Below, in pieces: positions 20,118 through 28,335 of a DNA stretch of 64,000 nucleotides; positions within the stretch are counted from its first letter, which is position 1; each line of letters opens with the position of its first letter. Position numbers and translations under genes: made by a program. The notes below the pieces were generated by a model. The model did not search any database, was not told the origin of the DNA, and worked only from the letters and a program-made list of their open reading frames with translations. This DNA is from S5-327 sp965200975 (GTDB taxonomy: Bacteria > Chloroflexota > Dehalococcoidia > Lucifugimonadales > Australimonadaceae). The stretch is from NCBI GenBank assembly GCA_965200975.1, contig OZ241740.1, forward strand, positions 496,001-560,000. The letters are read 5' to 3'.

Positions 20118-21653
20118 CTACCGCCTCGCCCGCGCGGCGCGATGGCCGGAGCTACGCCCGTTTCGCGCCCGGGCAGCCGCCTTCGCCCGGTTGTCGCCGA
20201 TGACGTGGACTCCGCCCTTGCCCCGGAACTCGATCTTGAGAGGCACCCCGTCGTATTCGAACGCCTCGCGGATGCGGTTCGCCAGGTAACGCTCGTACGA
20301 AAAGTGGATGCGTCCGGTGTTGTTGACGTAGAACACGAACGTAGGCGGACGCGCAGCGTCCTGCTTCACCCGGTAGAGCTTGAGCGAGCCCTTCGCCCCG
20401 CCCGACGGAGGGAGCCGGCGGGCTACCGCCTCCATAACCGTGCGGGTCAGCGTCGGGCCGTCGACCCACGCGTTCCGCCTGGCGTTGAGCGCGAACGCCG
20501 TGCGAAGCAGCTCCTCGACGCCCTCGCCCTCCGTGGCCGACGTGAAAACGACCGGCGCGCCCGACAGAAATCGCATGCGCGACCGCACAAGATTGGTGAA
20601 CCGCCGCGTCTCGCGGCGCGGGTCGAGCTTCGTAATCAAGTCCCACTTGTTCACGGCGACCACTACAGCCTTGAACGCCTCCGCAGCCTGACCGGCGATA
20701 TGCAAGTCCTGATCGGTGGCGGGCTGCGTAGCGTCCATCACGACAATCGCCACGTCGCATCGGTGGATGGCGGCGGCGGCGCGCAGCACGCTGAACTTCT
20801 CGATGCCGGGCTGCACGGCGCCCCGCCGGCGGACGCCCGCCGTGTCGATCAGCGCCGCCGAGACGCCCTCGAACTCGAACGCCGAGTCGAGCGCGTCGCG
20901 CGTCGTCCCCGGCGCGGCGCTCACAATCGAGCGCTCCTGCCCGAGAATTGCGTTCGTGAGCGCCGACTTCCCCACGTTGGGCCTGCCGATAATGGCGATC
21001 CGCGGCGTGTCCGGCGCAGGGGCCGCCTCGTCGGTCGATGGCAGGAGCGCGAGAACGGCGTCGAGCAGATCGCCGATGCCGCGCCGGTGCAGCGCGCTCA
21101 CCGGCAAAGGCTCGCCAAGCTTCAGCGAGTAGGCGTCGGCGGAGAGCGCCTCCTGACTCGGATTGTCCGCCTTGTTGACGGCTAGCGCCACTGGCTTGCC
21201 GGACTGGCGCAGCCGGTGCGCGGCAGCCTCGTCGGCATAGCCCGGCCCCCCGCGCGCGTCGGTGACGAACAGCACAGCGTCGGCGGCGTCGATTGCAGCG
21301 TCGACCTGCGCTGTGATGTGCGCCTCCATCTCCGTCTCCGGCTCCGGAACAAGCCCGCCGGTGTCCGCAAGCAGGAAGCGGCAGCCCTCGAACTCGGCCT
21401 CCGCAATCATCCGGTCGCGGGTGGTGCCCGCCTCCTCCGCCACGATGGCGGAGCGCCGCCCCAGGATGGCGTTGAAAAGGCTCGACTTGCCAACGTTGGG
21501 CCGCCCGACGATAGCCACCAGAGGAAGCGGCGCTCCGGGGCGGGCGACCGGCTCTAATCGCTCTCCTGTCGTCGTAGCTGCGCCGGAGACCCGGACAAGG
21601 CCCTCCGCAGTAGGCGGCGCCGAAGCCGAAGAGTCCGCGCCTTGCTCTGCCAT
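20118..21653 (-). CDS. der: Tandem GTPase Der (EngA), ribosome assembly
   Basis: Double-GTPase that matures the 50S ribosomal subunit; 511 aa from the ATG at 21653. The first G domain starts near residue 47 (GRPNVGKSSLFNAILG, DTGG, NKAD) and the second near 220 (GRPNVGKSALTNAILG, DTAGV, NKWDL). A C-terminal KH-like domain ends in a basic Arg/Ala tail. ATG 21653 is chosen over 21671 because it has AGGAAGA five bases upstream; the longer start would overlap argF by 11 nt. It is co-transcribed with argF and plsY. Confidence 0.95.
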   Translation of the reverse strand: MAEQGADSSASAPPTAEGLVRVSGAATTTGERLEPVARPGAPLPLVAIVGRPNVGKSSLFNAILGRRSAIVAEEAGTTRDRMIAEAEFEGCRFLLADTGGLVPEPETEMEAHITAQVDAAIDAADAVLFVTDARGGPGYADEAAAHRLRQSGKPVALAVNKADNPSQEALSADAYSLKLGEPLPVSALHRRGIGDLLDAVLALLPSTDEAAPAPDTPRIAIIGRPNVGKSALTNAILGQERSIVSAAPGTTRDALDSAFEFEGVSAALIDTAGVRRRGAVQPGIEKFSVLRAAAAIHRCDVAIVVMDATQPATDQDLHIAGQAAEAFKAVVVAVNKWDLITKLDPRRETRRFTNLVRSRMRFLSGAPVVFTSATEGEGVEELLRTAFALNARRNAWVDGPTLTRTVMEAVARRLPPSGGAKGSLKLYRVKQDAARPPTFVFYVNNTGRIHFSYERYLANRIREAFEYDGVPLKIEFRGKGGVHVIGDNRAKAAARARNGRSSGHRAARARR

Positions 21654-21660
21654 ATTCTTC

Positions 21661-22611
21661 CTAACTCCCATTGCCGGCGCCGGCCTTGCGGGCCAGCAGC
21701 TGCAGGATGGCCTTCTGCGCGTGCAGGCGGTTCTCCGCCTGATCGTACGCGACCGACTGTGGATGCTCGAGCATGCCGTGGGCCATCTCTTCGCCGTAGT
21801 GCGCCGGCATCGGATGCATCAGCAGCGCCCCCGGATTCGCGAGCGACACGAGCCGCTCATCGACCTGATAGCCCTGGAACGCCGCCCTCCGCTGCGCCGA
21901 CTCCGCCTCCTGCCCCATGCTCGTCCACACGTCGGTGTAGAGCACGTCCGCCTCCTCCGCCGCCTCGTCGGGCGACTGCGTAAGCTGGACGTCCACGGTC
22001 GCGCTGTTCGCGCCGGCGGCGCGGGCCCTCAGCCGCGCGGCGTCGCCCTCCGAGAATCCGTACCCCTCCGGCGACGCGCACGCGAATCGCGCCCCCAGCG
22101 CCACAGCTCCCAGCCCGAGGCTCAGCGCGCAATTGTTCGCGTCGCCGATGTACGCGACCTTCAGCCCGCTCAGCTTCTGCTTACGCTGCGTAATCGTGAG
22201 CAAGTCGGCGACTGCCTGACACGGGTGCTCGATGTCCGACAGCGCATTGACGACCGGCGCCGATGCCGACGCGGCGAGGCGCTCGAGCGTGCTGTGCCGG
22301 TTAACGCGGGCGATGATCGCCGCGCACCACCGGTCGAGCACGCGCGCCATATCCTCGGCCGGCTCGCGCGTGTCGATCCCCACCTCGTCGGCCCCAACGA
22401 AGATGGCGCGCCCTCCAAGCTCGTACACGGCAATGTCGAACGACACTTTGGTGCGGAGCGACGGCTTCTCGAACAGCATCGCGACGGACTGCCCGGCGAG
22501 CGGCTGCTCGCCGCCCCCCTGCCGCTGCGCGTACGCGCTGCCCGACTCGATGAGCGAGGCAAGCTCGGCGTCGGTCACGTCGTCGATAGAGAGGAAATCG
22601 GTGGAGGCCAT
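21661..22611 (-). CDS. argF: Ornithine carbamoyltransferase-like protein
   Basis: Transcarbamylase, 316 aa, predicted to make citrulline from ornithine and carbamoyl phosphate. Carbamoyl-phosphate residues are visible: KPSLRTK (51-54 SLRT), HPCQ at 129-132, and DVWTSMGQE for the ornithine-side loop. The signature HCLP of ornithine carbamoyltransferases is HPMP here (266-269, in LMHPMPAHYGEEM). That leaves out the Cys that contacts the substrate, so the amino substrate needs checking. The start at 22611 follows AAAAGGAT ~10 nt upstream; the open frame beyond it does not match the family. First gene of the argF-der-plsY operon. Confidence 0.85.
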   Translation of the reverse strand: MASTDFLSIDDVTDAELASLIESGSAYAQRQGGGEQPLAGQSVAMLFEKPSLRTKVSFDIAVYELGGRAIFVGADEVGIDTREPAEDMARVLDRWCAAIIARVNRHSTLERLAASASAPVVNALSDIEHPCQAVADLLTITQRKQKLSGLKVAYIGDANNCALSLGLGAVALGARFACASPEGYGFSEGDAARLRARAAGANSATVDVQLTQSPDEAAEEADVLYTDVWTSMGQEAESAQRRAAFQGYQVDERLVSLANPGALLMHPMPAHYGEEMAHGMLEHPQSVAYDQAENRLHAQKAILQLLARKAGAGNGS

Positions 22612-22642
22612 GCCGTCGATCCTTTTGGGAATGCTGGGGAAT

Positions 22643-22648
22643 AGTGTA
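22643..22648 (-). promoter_or_regulatory. Candidate -10 box for argF-der-plsY
   Basis: TACACT on the minus strand about 31 nt before the argF ATG, leaving a short SD-containing leader. No convincing -35 is seen. Confidence 0.35.
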
Positions 22649-22672
22649 AGGGATTCGCTTGAGGCGGGAGGG

Positions 22673-22990
22673 TTATGTGGCCTCGTTGTCCTCATTGAGC
22701 ATCGCGATGTAGTTGTCGTAGGCGAACAGCCGGTCGCGCGACTTGCCTGTAATCTCCAGTGCAATGCCCATGTCTACGAGGCGATTCATCGCGGCAGAGA
22801 CGGTGGGGAATGAGAGCGACGTCCTGGCGGCGGCGACGGATAGCGAGAGTATCGGCCTCTCTTTGAGAGCCTCGTGCACCCGGTCGCCGGTTGTGGCGGA
22901 CAGAGTCCAACAGATCGTAATAGGCAGTGCGGCGCTGCTTCAGGCGCCCGCACGCGCCGCTTCGTAATGGCCGACGGCTCCTCGATGCAT
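22673..22990 (-). pseudogene. Remnant of a Fic-family gene (C-terminal winged helix)
   Basis: The 68-codon 3' piece (22673-22879) reads ERPILSLSVAAARTSLSFPT then ITGKSRDRLFAYDNYIAMLN, the winged-helix C-terminus of COG3177-type Fic proteins. A few dozen bases upstream, in another frame (about 22915-22960), LKQRRTAYYDLLDSVR matches the helix that normally follows the Fic core. Between them some 50 expected residues are missing, and no HPFxxGNGR core is present. This is a decayed adenylyltransferase-type gene that has lost its catalytic domain, frameshifted and internally deleted. It fills most of the 478-bp gap between argF and the next gene. Confidence 0.65.
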
Positions 22991-23014
22991 GCGGCAGGTT
23001 CCTCTCCGTCAAAG

Positions 23015-23080
23015 AAACTTGAATAGCGGCTTGCGCTATTTAAGTTTACACCGGAAACGTTTAATAGCGGGCAATAGCGG
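23015..23080. repeat. AT-rich inverted repeat with three AATAGCGG boxes
   Basis: The arms AAACTTGAATAGCG (23015-23028) and CGCTATTTAAGTTT (23034-23047) pair at 13 of 14 positions around a 5-nt loop. AATAGCGG occurs at 23022-23029, 23063-23070 and 23073-23080. The patch is much more AT-rich than its surroundings and lies just upstream of the Fic remnant. It may be its old promoter/operator or the scar of an acquired segment. Confidence 0.6.
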
Positions 23081-23089
23081 ACGCGCTGG

Positions 23090-23284
23090 CTACTCCCGGC
23101 GCGGGCCGTGGAGGTCGGAGATGGTGTCGACGTAAGCGACCCACGCATCGTCGGCCAACGACTTCGTCACGGCGATCTCAGGGCTTGGGAGGCGGTTGCG
23201 GATAGCCTCGTGATAGAGCAGGCTCAGCTCGTACCACTGCTCGTAGCGCCGCTCGCGCTCGGTGTCCGGCGCCATCCTCTCCAT
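23090..23284 (-). CDS. Small uncharacterised protein
   Basis: A 64-aa, charged, mostly helical protein (RYEQWYELSLLYHEAIRNRL) with no Cys, signal or membrane segment. It reads as a real gene because AGGGAGAG lies 7 nt before the ATG and it follows sucD by 43 nt on the same strand. I do not recognise a family. It could be the last gene of the sucCD transcript. Confidence 0.6.
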   Translation of the reverse strand: MERMAPDTERERRYEQWYELSLLYHEAIRNRLPSPEIAVTKSLADDAWVAYVDTISDLHGPRRE

Positions 23285-23327
23285 GTCGTCTCTCCCTGCG
23301 GCGCCGGAGCCGCGAAGGCCCCGGGCC

Positions 23328-24221
23328 CTATGCCGGCGCCGCCTGGCCTCCCAGCATCGCTTGCACGGTGGCGCCGATGACGGCGGGCGTCGGAATGATG
23401 CGGCACCCCGCGTCTTCGAGCGCAGCCATCTTCTCCGAAGCGAGGGCCGCCTTGCCGGTGATGACCGCGCCGGCGTGCCCCATTCGCCGTCCCGGAGGCG
23501 CAGTCTGCCCTACTATCAGCGAGGCCACAGGCTTGCGCACGCGCTCCTTGATGAAGGCTGCCGCCTCCTGCTCCTTCGTGCCGCCGATCTCCCCGATCAT
23601 CACAATCGCCTCGGTGTCCGGGTCGTCGTTGAACATCGAGAGAACGTCGACGAACGTCGTGCCGGAGACCGGATCGCCCCCAATGCCTACGCAGGAGGAC
23701 TGCCCGATCCCGCGCGCGGTAAGCTGGCCGACCGCCTCATAGGTGAGCGTGCCGCTGCGGGAGACGACCCCGACCTTCCCCGGCAGATGAATGTTGCCGG
23801 GCATAATGCCGACTTTGGCCTTGGCTCCCGGAGTGATGAGGCCGGGACAGTTTGGCCCGATCAGGCGCGTCGGCTTGCCTTCGAGGTAGCGCATCACCAT
23901 CGTCGAGTCGCGCACTGGCACGCCCTCGGTGATGCAGACAACCAGCGGAATCCCCGCGTTGGCAGACTCGAGAATAGCGTCCGCGGCGAAAGGAGGAGGC
24001 ACGAAGATGAGGGCGACGTTGGCCCCCGTCGCGTCCGCCGCCTCCCGCACCGTGTTGAAGACGGGCACGCCGCCGAGAACGGCGTCGCCGCCTTTTCCGG
24101 GCGTTACGCCCGCCACGAGGTTTGTGCCGTAGGCCTGGCATCGTTCGGCGTGAAAGCTGCCCTCTCGCCCGGTAATCCCCTGCACGAGCAGGCGCGTGTT
24201 TTCGTTCACCAGAATGGACAT
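23328..24221 (-). CDS. sucD: Succinyl-CoA synthetase alpha subunit
   Basis: CoA-binding and phospho-histidine subunit of succinyl-CoA synthetase, the substrate-level phosphorylation step of the TCA cycle; 297 aa. Signatures: QGITGREGSFHAERCQAYGT, GVTPGKGG, IGPNCPGLITPG, SRSGTLTYEA and the active-site His segment RRMGHAGAVITG. The ATG at 24221 follows the sucC stop by 10 nt with GGAG upstream. Co-transcribed with sucC. Confidence 0.97.
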   Translation of the reverse strand: MSILVNENTRLLVQGITGREGSFHAERCQAYGTNLVAGVTPGKGGDAVLGGVPVFNTVREAADATGANVALIFVPPPFAADAILESANAGIPLVVCITEGVPVRDSTMVMRYLEGKPTRLIGPNCPGLITPGAKAKVGIMPGNIHLPGKVGVVSRSGTLTYEAVGQLTARGIGQSSCVGIGGDPVSGTTFVDVLSMFNDDPDTEAIVMIGEIGGTKEQEAAAFIKERVRKPVASLIVGQTAPPGRRMGHAGAVITGKAALASEKMAALEDAGCRIIPTPAVIGATVQAMLGGQAAPA

Positions 24222-24231
24222 AACTGCTCCG

Positions 24232-25380
24232 CTAGGCTTTGATGGCGTCGGCCGCTTCTTCCAGCGTGTCGACCATGGTCGCCGCGAGGCCGGAATCGGC
24301 GAGGATCTGCTTGCCCTCGTCGACGTTGGTGCCAAGCATGCGCACCACGAGCGGGGGGCGGCGGTCGGCCTTGCCGTAGGCGTCGACAATGCCCCGCGCG
24401 GCGATGTCGCATCGCAAGATGCCTCCGAAGATGTTCACGAGCACCTTCTCGACGTTCCGGTCGGAGAGCATCAGCAGAATGGCGCGGCTTATCTTCTCCT
24501 CGGCGGCGCCGCCTCCAACGTCGAGGAAGTTGGCGGGCTCCGCGCCGGCGAACTTCACCGTGTCCATTGTGGCCATCGCCAGCCCGGCGCCGTTCACCAT
24601 GCACCCCACGTTGCCGTCGAGCTTGACGTAGGCGATGCCCGCCTCCGAGGCCTGCGCCTCGAGCTCGTCCTCCTGCGACACGTCCCGCAACTGCGCCTCC
24701 TGCCGGTGGCGGAAGAGCGCGTCGTCGTCGAGACTCACCTTGGCGTCGAGCGCAAGCATCTTCCCGTCGGTCGTGAGGACGAGCGGGTTGATCTCGATCA
24801 TCGTGGAGTCGAGTCCCATGTACGCCTGATAGCAGGCGTCGACGAGCGCCGCGAACGGACGGGTCTGCTCCGCGGGAAGCCCAAGAAGCCCCGCGAGCCG
24901 CCGCCCCTGAAACGGCTGAAAGCCGATAGCCGGGTCAATCGGCTCGGTCAGCACCTTCTCCGGCTCGGTCTGCGCAACCTCTTCGATCTCCATGCCGCCG
25001 GCTGCCGAGGCGATAACCACAGGCCGCCGCCGCCCGCCGTCGGTGGTGATGCTGAGGTAGAGCTCGCGCTCAATGTCCATCGTTTGCTCGACGAGCGCCT
25101 TGTGAACGGGAGCCCCCTGCGGCCCCGTCTGGAAGGTGATCAGCGTGCTCCCGATGAGCGACTCGGCGAACCCGGCGGCCTCGGCGGGGCTCGCGACGAC
25201 CTTCACGCCGCCTGCCTTGCCGCGCCCCCCGGCGTGCACCTGGGCCTTGACGACGGCTGTCCCGCCGAGCTTTCCGGCAGCGTCGGCAGCCTCTTCGCTT
25301 GATGAGGCGACGTAGTTTTCAGGCACGGGCACGCCGTAGCTGGCCAACAACTCCTTGGCCTGGTATTCGTGCAGCTTCAT
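24232..25380 (-). CDS. sucC: Succinyl-CoA synthetase beta subunit
   Basis: ATP-grasp subunit of succinyl-CoA synthetase, 382 aa. Seen: MKLHEYQAKELLASYGVPVP, the nucleotide-binding VVKAQVHAGGRGKAGGVK, EINPLVLTTDGKMLALDAKV, GAGLAMATMDTVK and NIFGGILRCD. The ATG at 25380 has CGGAGGA eight bases upstream, and the longer open frame runs back through the hairpin-repeat array, so it is rejected. First gene of sucCD. The four-copy repeat array lies within 90-310 bp upstream, in the promoter region. Confidence 0.97.
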   Translation of the reverse strand: MKLHEYQAKELLASYGVPVPENYVASSSEEAADAAGKLGGTAVVKAQVHAGGRGKAGGVKVVASPAEAAGFAESLIGSTLITFQTGPQGAPVHKALVEQTMDIERELYLSITTDGGRRRPVVIASAAGGMEIEEVAQTEPEKVLTEPIDPAIGFQPFQGRRLAGLLGLPAEQTRPFAALVDACYQAYMGLDSTMIEINPLVLTTDGKMLALDAKVSLDDDALFRHRQEAQLRDVSQEDELEAQASEAGIAYVKLDGNVGCMVNGAGLAMATMDTVKFAGAEPANFLDVGGGAAEEKISRAILLMLSDRNVEKVLVNIFGGILRCDIAARGIVDAYGKADRRPPLVVRMLGTNVDEGKQILADSGLAATMVDTLEEAADAIKA

Positions 25381-25465
25381 AAAGCGTCCTCTCCGTGGGT
25401 TGGCCGTCGGCGCCAAGCCGCGGGCCGCCGGGCATGATAGCACGGTTGGCCCTCGCCCTCCGCTT

Positions 25466-25690
25466 CCCCAGGGGTCTGGGGGAGCGGACGCTCTCCCAGC
25501 ATCGCGCCAGCGCTGAAACCCAAACCAGGGGGTCTGGGGGAGCGGATGCTCTCCCAGCATCACGCCAGCGCTGAAACCCAAACCAGGGGGTCTGGGGGAG
25601 CGGATGCTCTCCCAGCATCGCGCCAGCGCTGAAACCCAAACCAGGGGGTCTGGGGGGAGCGGACGCTCTCCCAGCATCACGCCGGCGCTA
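25466..25690 (+). repeat. Four-copy tandem array of the 58-bp hairpin repeat
   Basis: Near-identical units with period 58, 58 and 59 bp, each CCAGGGGGTCTGGGGGAGCG, then GAYGCTCTCCCAGCATCRCG, then CCAGCGCTGAAACCCAAA. The last copy has one extra G. The array occupies the ~300-bp gap upstream of sucC and downstream of the small membrane gene. No gene is convincing in this gap; frames crossing it encode only repeat peptide. Confidence 0.95.
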
Positions 25691-25915
25691 TTGACTCCGA
25701 GCAGCTGCCCGTCGCCGCCAGCCGGCAACCGCAAGCGCCACGCCTGGCAGACCAAACACGACGACCGATATCGCCGCCACCACGATCTGGGCGCTGTGCG
25801 GCTGCGCGATCACTCCCTCGTCGGCAGCCCCAAGCCCGCGCTGCAGGACGACCACCCCCAGCAGCAGAGTGGCCAGCACCCAGAACAACCCCCCAGCCAG
25901 CAGCAAGCGCCACAT
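25688..25915 (-). CDS. Small two-helix membrane protein
   Basis: A 75-aa protein with two hydrophobic segments (about residues 2-25 and 44-65) joined by a short polar loop and ending in a basic WRRRAAARS tail, so the C-terminus is probably cytoplasmic. It starts 2 nt after the amidase stop and so belongs to that operon. No family recognised. Confidence 0.6.
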   Translation of the reverse strand: MWRLLLAGGLFWVLATLLLGVVVLQRGLGAADEGVIAQPHSAQIVVAAISVVVFGLPGVALAVAGWRRRAAARSQ

Positions 25916-25917
25916 GG

Positions 25918-27345
25918 CTACCGCCGCTCCACCGGATCGATCGGAACGCGCCCCGCAATCCCCGCCGCCTGCTCGAAGACAGCCGCCGCCGACAGCAGCG
26001 CCGCCTCCGCCCCACGCGCCGCCGTAAGCTGCAGACCTACTGGCAGCCCCGACGCTGTGAACCCGCAGGGCACGGACACCGACGGGCACGCGGTGAGCGT
26101 CAGCGCGAACGACATCATCAGCCAGCTGATGTATGTGTCGAACGCTACTCCCCCAGCCTCTTCCACGTACCGATGATTGATGTCGAACGGCGGAACGAGC
26201 ACCGTCGGCGACGCGAGAACGTCCCACTGCTGAAAGAAATCCGCCGCCCGGTAGTAGAGCGCCCCGCGCGCAAGCTCCGCGCGATTCACGTCGTCCGCCG
26301 AGAGCGCCAGCCCCTTCTCGACGTTCCACACAACCTCCGGCTTGAGCAGCTCCCGCTGCTCCGCAAGAAGCCGCTTGTACGACGCGGCGAACTGCGCGGC
26401 CCGCAGCGTCTGGAAGATATCCTCCGCGTCCGAAAGCTCCGGCGCGCCTTCCCCCACTGCGGCGCCGCACGCCTCGAATAGCCGGACGGCCCGCCCGCAC
26501 AGCTCCCGCACCTCCGCATCGACGGGCGCAATGCCCAGGTCGGGAGAGTACGCGACGCGGCGCGGCGGCGACGGGCTGTCTACCGCCTCCACGAACGGAC
26601 GCTCCGGACGAGGCAGGCTGATCGGGTCGACGGGCGTCGTTCCGCTCGCCTGCGTGTCGAGAAACAGCGCGACATCGCCGACTGTTCGCCCCATCGGCCC
26701 CTCGACCGACAGCGTTGCGAACGGGATCTCTTTCGGGCCGTGCGGCACGCGCCCCGGCGTAGGACGCAGCCCCACTACCGAGCAGAAGCTTGCAGGAATG
26801 CGCAGGCTCCCCCCAAGGTCGCTCCCCGTAGCCAGCCACACCTGGCCGGTGGCCAGCGCGACTGCCGACCCGCCCGATGACCCCCCGCACGTCATCCGCG
26901 TGTCCCACGGGTTCCGCGTCTTCCCGAACACCTCGTTGAACGTATTCGCCCCGGCGCCGAACTCCGGCGTGTTCGACTTCGCCAGCACGACGCCGCCCCG
27001 CGATTCGATGTTCTCCACCAGGTAGTCCGAGCGCTCCGGCACGTGGTCCGCGTAGATGGGCGAACCCTTGGTCGAGCGCACCCCGGCGACATCCTTCAGA
27101 TCCTTCACCGCAATCGGCAGACCGTACAGGTAACCGGGCGGCGGAGCGTCCGGCGGGCCCGCCGCCATCAGCCGCCGCGCGTGCTCGCGCGCTCGCTCGG
27201 CCGCCAGCGTCGGCAGCGCGTTCACCGCGCCGTCGGTCTCGCCGATCCGCTGCAGCGCAGCGTCGATCAGCTCCAGAGGCGACGCCTCGCGGCGGGCCAG
27301 CTTCTCCACAGCCTCGCGGGCCGTGAGCCTCACCAGATCGTTCAC
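25918..27345 (-). CDS. Amidase signature family hydrolase
   Basis: Ser-cisSer-Lys amidase of 475 aa, cytoplasmic. Triad regions: catalytic Lys in LPIAVKDLKDV, the Gly/Ser stretch TCGGSSGGSAVALATG, and the nucleophile in TGSDLGGSLRIPA. The C-terminal half is of the ordinary aryl-amidase/GatA-like type, but no gatB or gatC is adjacent, so a small-molecule amide is more likely than Glu-tRNA. It starts at a GTG that overlaps the upstream dehydrogenase stop (GTGA), indicating translational coupling. Substrate unknown. Confidence 0.88.
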   Translation of the reverse strand: MNDLVRLTAREAVEKLARREASPLELIDAALQRIGETDGAVNALPTLAAERAREHARRLMAAGPPDAPPPGYLYGLPIAVKDLKDVAGVRSTKGSPIYADHVPERSDYLVENIESRGGVVLAKSNTPEFGAGANTFNEVFGKTRNPWDTRMTCGGSSGGSAVALATGQVWLATGSDLGGSLRIPASFCSVVGLRPTPGRVPHGPKEIPFATLSVEGPMGRTVGDVALFLDTQASGTTPVDPISLPRPERPFVEAVDSPSPPRRVAYSPDLGIAPVDAEVRELCGRAVRLFEACGAAVGEGAPELSDAEDIFQTLRAAQFAASYKRLLAEQRELLKPEVVWNVEKGLALSADDVNRAELARGALYYRAADFFQQWDVLASPTVLVPPFDINHRYVEEAGGVAFDTYISWLMMSFALTLTACPSVSVPCGFTASGLPVGLQLTAARGAEAALLSAAAVFEQAAGIAGRVPIDPVERR

Positions 27346-28232
27346 TCCCGGATCTCCACTCCTGCGCGCTCTTCGGCAAGCATGAACGTCGCCAGATTGT
27401 CGTAGCCGCCCCAGCCCCGCCGGATGCCTTCCTCCTGCACGCGCATCGCCATCGCGGCAAGCTCCATCGGCGCGCCCATCTCCTCTGCAAGCTGCTGTCC
27501 CAGACTAACGTCCTTGTGCGCCAGACTCAGCGTGAACCGCGGCGTCGCAAAGTCTCCCTTGAACACCACACCGGGCAGCTGGTTCAGCAGCGTCTGCTTC
27601 CCGAAAGCAGCGTCTCGCAGCACCTGCAGCATCACTCCCGGCGCCACCCCCGCCTTTACCGCAAGCGTCATCCCCTCCTGCACCACGATGCGCGTCGTTA
27701 GCGAAATGGAGTTGTGCACCAGCTTGGCCACAGTCCCCGAACCGATAGGCCCCACGTAGCTGACTCCCTGACCGATAGCCTCGAACACCGGACGCGCCAG
27801 CTCGAACACCTCCCGGTCGCCCCCGACCATCACGGCGAGCGTCCCCGCCTCGGCCCCGATTGTGCCCCCGCTCACCGGCGCGTCGAGCATATGCGCCCCC
27901 ACAGCCTCGATGCGCTCGGCCACCTGCCGCACCCGCGACGGCGACCCTGTGGACAAGTCCGCGTACACGGCGCCCGGCTGCAGACCCAGCGCAAGACCTT
28001 GCGGGCCGAGCGCGACCTCCTCCACCTCCGCAGGCCCCGGAAGCGACGTGAGAACGATCTGCGCCTGCCGCGCCGTCTCCTCCGGCGACGACGCCCACTC
28101 CGCCCCCATCTCCCGGTGCTCGCTCGTCTTCGCCTCGTCGATGTCGTGCACCACCAGCTGATGCCCCGCTTTGATGAGGTTCCGCGCCATCGGCCCGCCC
28201 ATATTCCCGAGACCAATAAACCCAACGCGCAT
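27342..28232 (-). CDS. 3-hydroxyisobutyrate dehydrogenase-like NAD(P)-dependent oxidoreductase
   Basis: Beta-hydroxyacid dehydrogenase family, 296 aa. Rossmann loop GFIGLGNMGGPMARNL at the N-terminus, substrate-binding DAPVSGGTIGAEAGTLAVM, catalytic Lys in GSGTVAKLVHN, and the cofactor-side AHKDVSLGQQLAEEMG near the C-terminus. Relatives act on 3-hydroxyisobutyrate, tartronate semialdehyde or related acids; the sequence does not separate these. A strong SD (GGAGGAGGGCGAT) precedes the ATG. It leads an operon with the amidase and the small membrane protein. Confidence 0.88.
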   Translation of the reverse strand: MRVGFIGLGNMGGPMARNLIKAGHQLVVHDIDEAKTSEHREMGAEWASSPEETARQAQIVLTSLPGPAEVEEVALGPQGLALGLQPGAVYADLSTGSPSRVRQVAERIEAVGAHMLDAPVSGGTIGAEAGTLAVMVGGDREVFELARPVFEAIGQGVSYVGPIGSGTVAKLVHNSISLTTRIVVQEGMTLAVKAGVAPGVMLQVLRDAAFGKQTLLNQLPGVVFKGDFATPRFTLSLAHKDVSLGQQLAEEMGAPMELAAMAMRVQEEGIRRGWGGYDNLATFMLAEERAGVEIRE

Positions 28233-28335
28233 ATCGCCCTCCTCCGTCCGCGTGCGCTGTCAGGTTATCAGCCCAGCGGAGGCGCTAGCAGGAGAAGCGC
28301 GAGCCGAGTCGGCGTAGGCGGCGGTGAGAGCGGTT

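Noticed and set aside
25466..25690. CRISPR array
   Set aside because: The units are full-length repeats without variable spacers, each is a hairpin, and no cas gene is present.
25688..27490. A 600-codon frame antiparallel in phase to the amidase
   Set aside because: Only its last 75 codons, from the ATG at 25915, look like a real membrane protein; the rest is a shifted-frame reading of the amidase.
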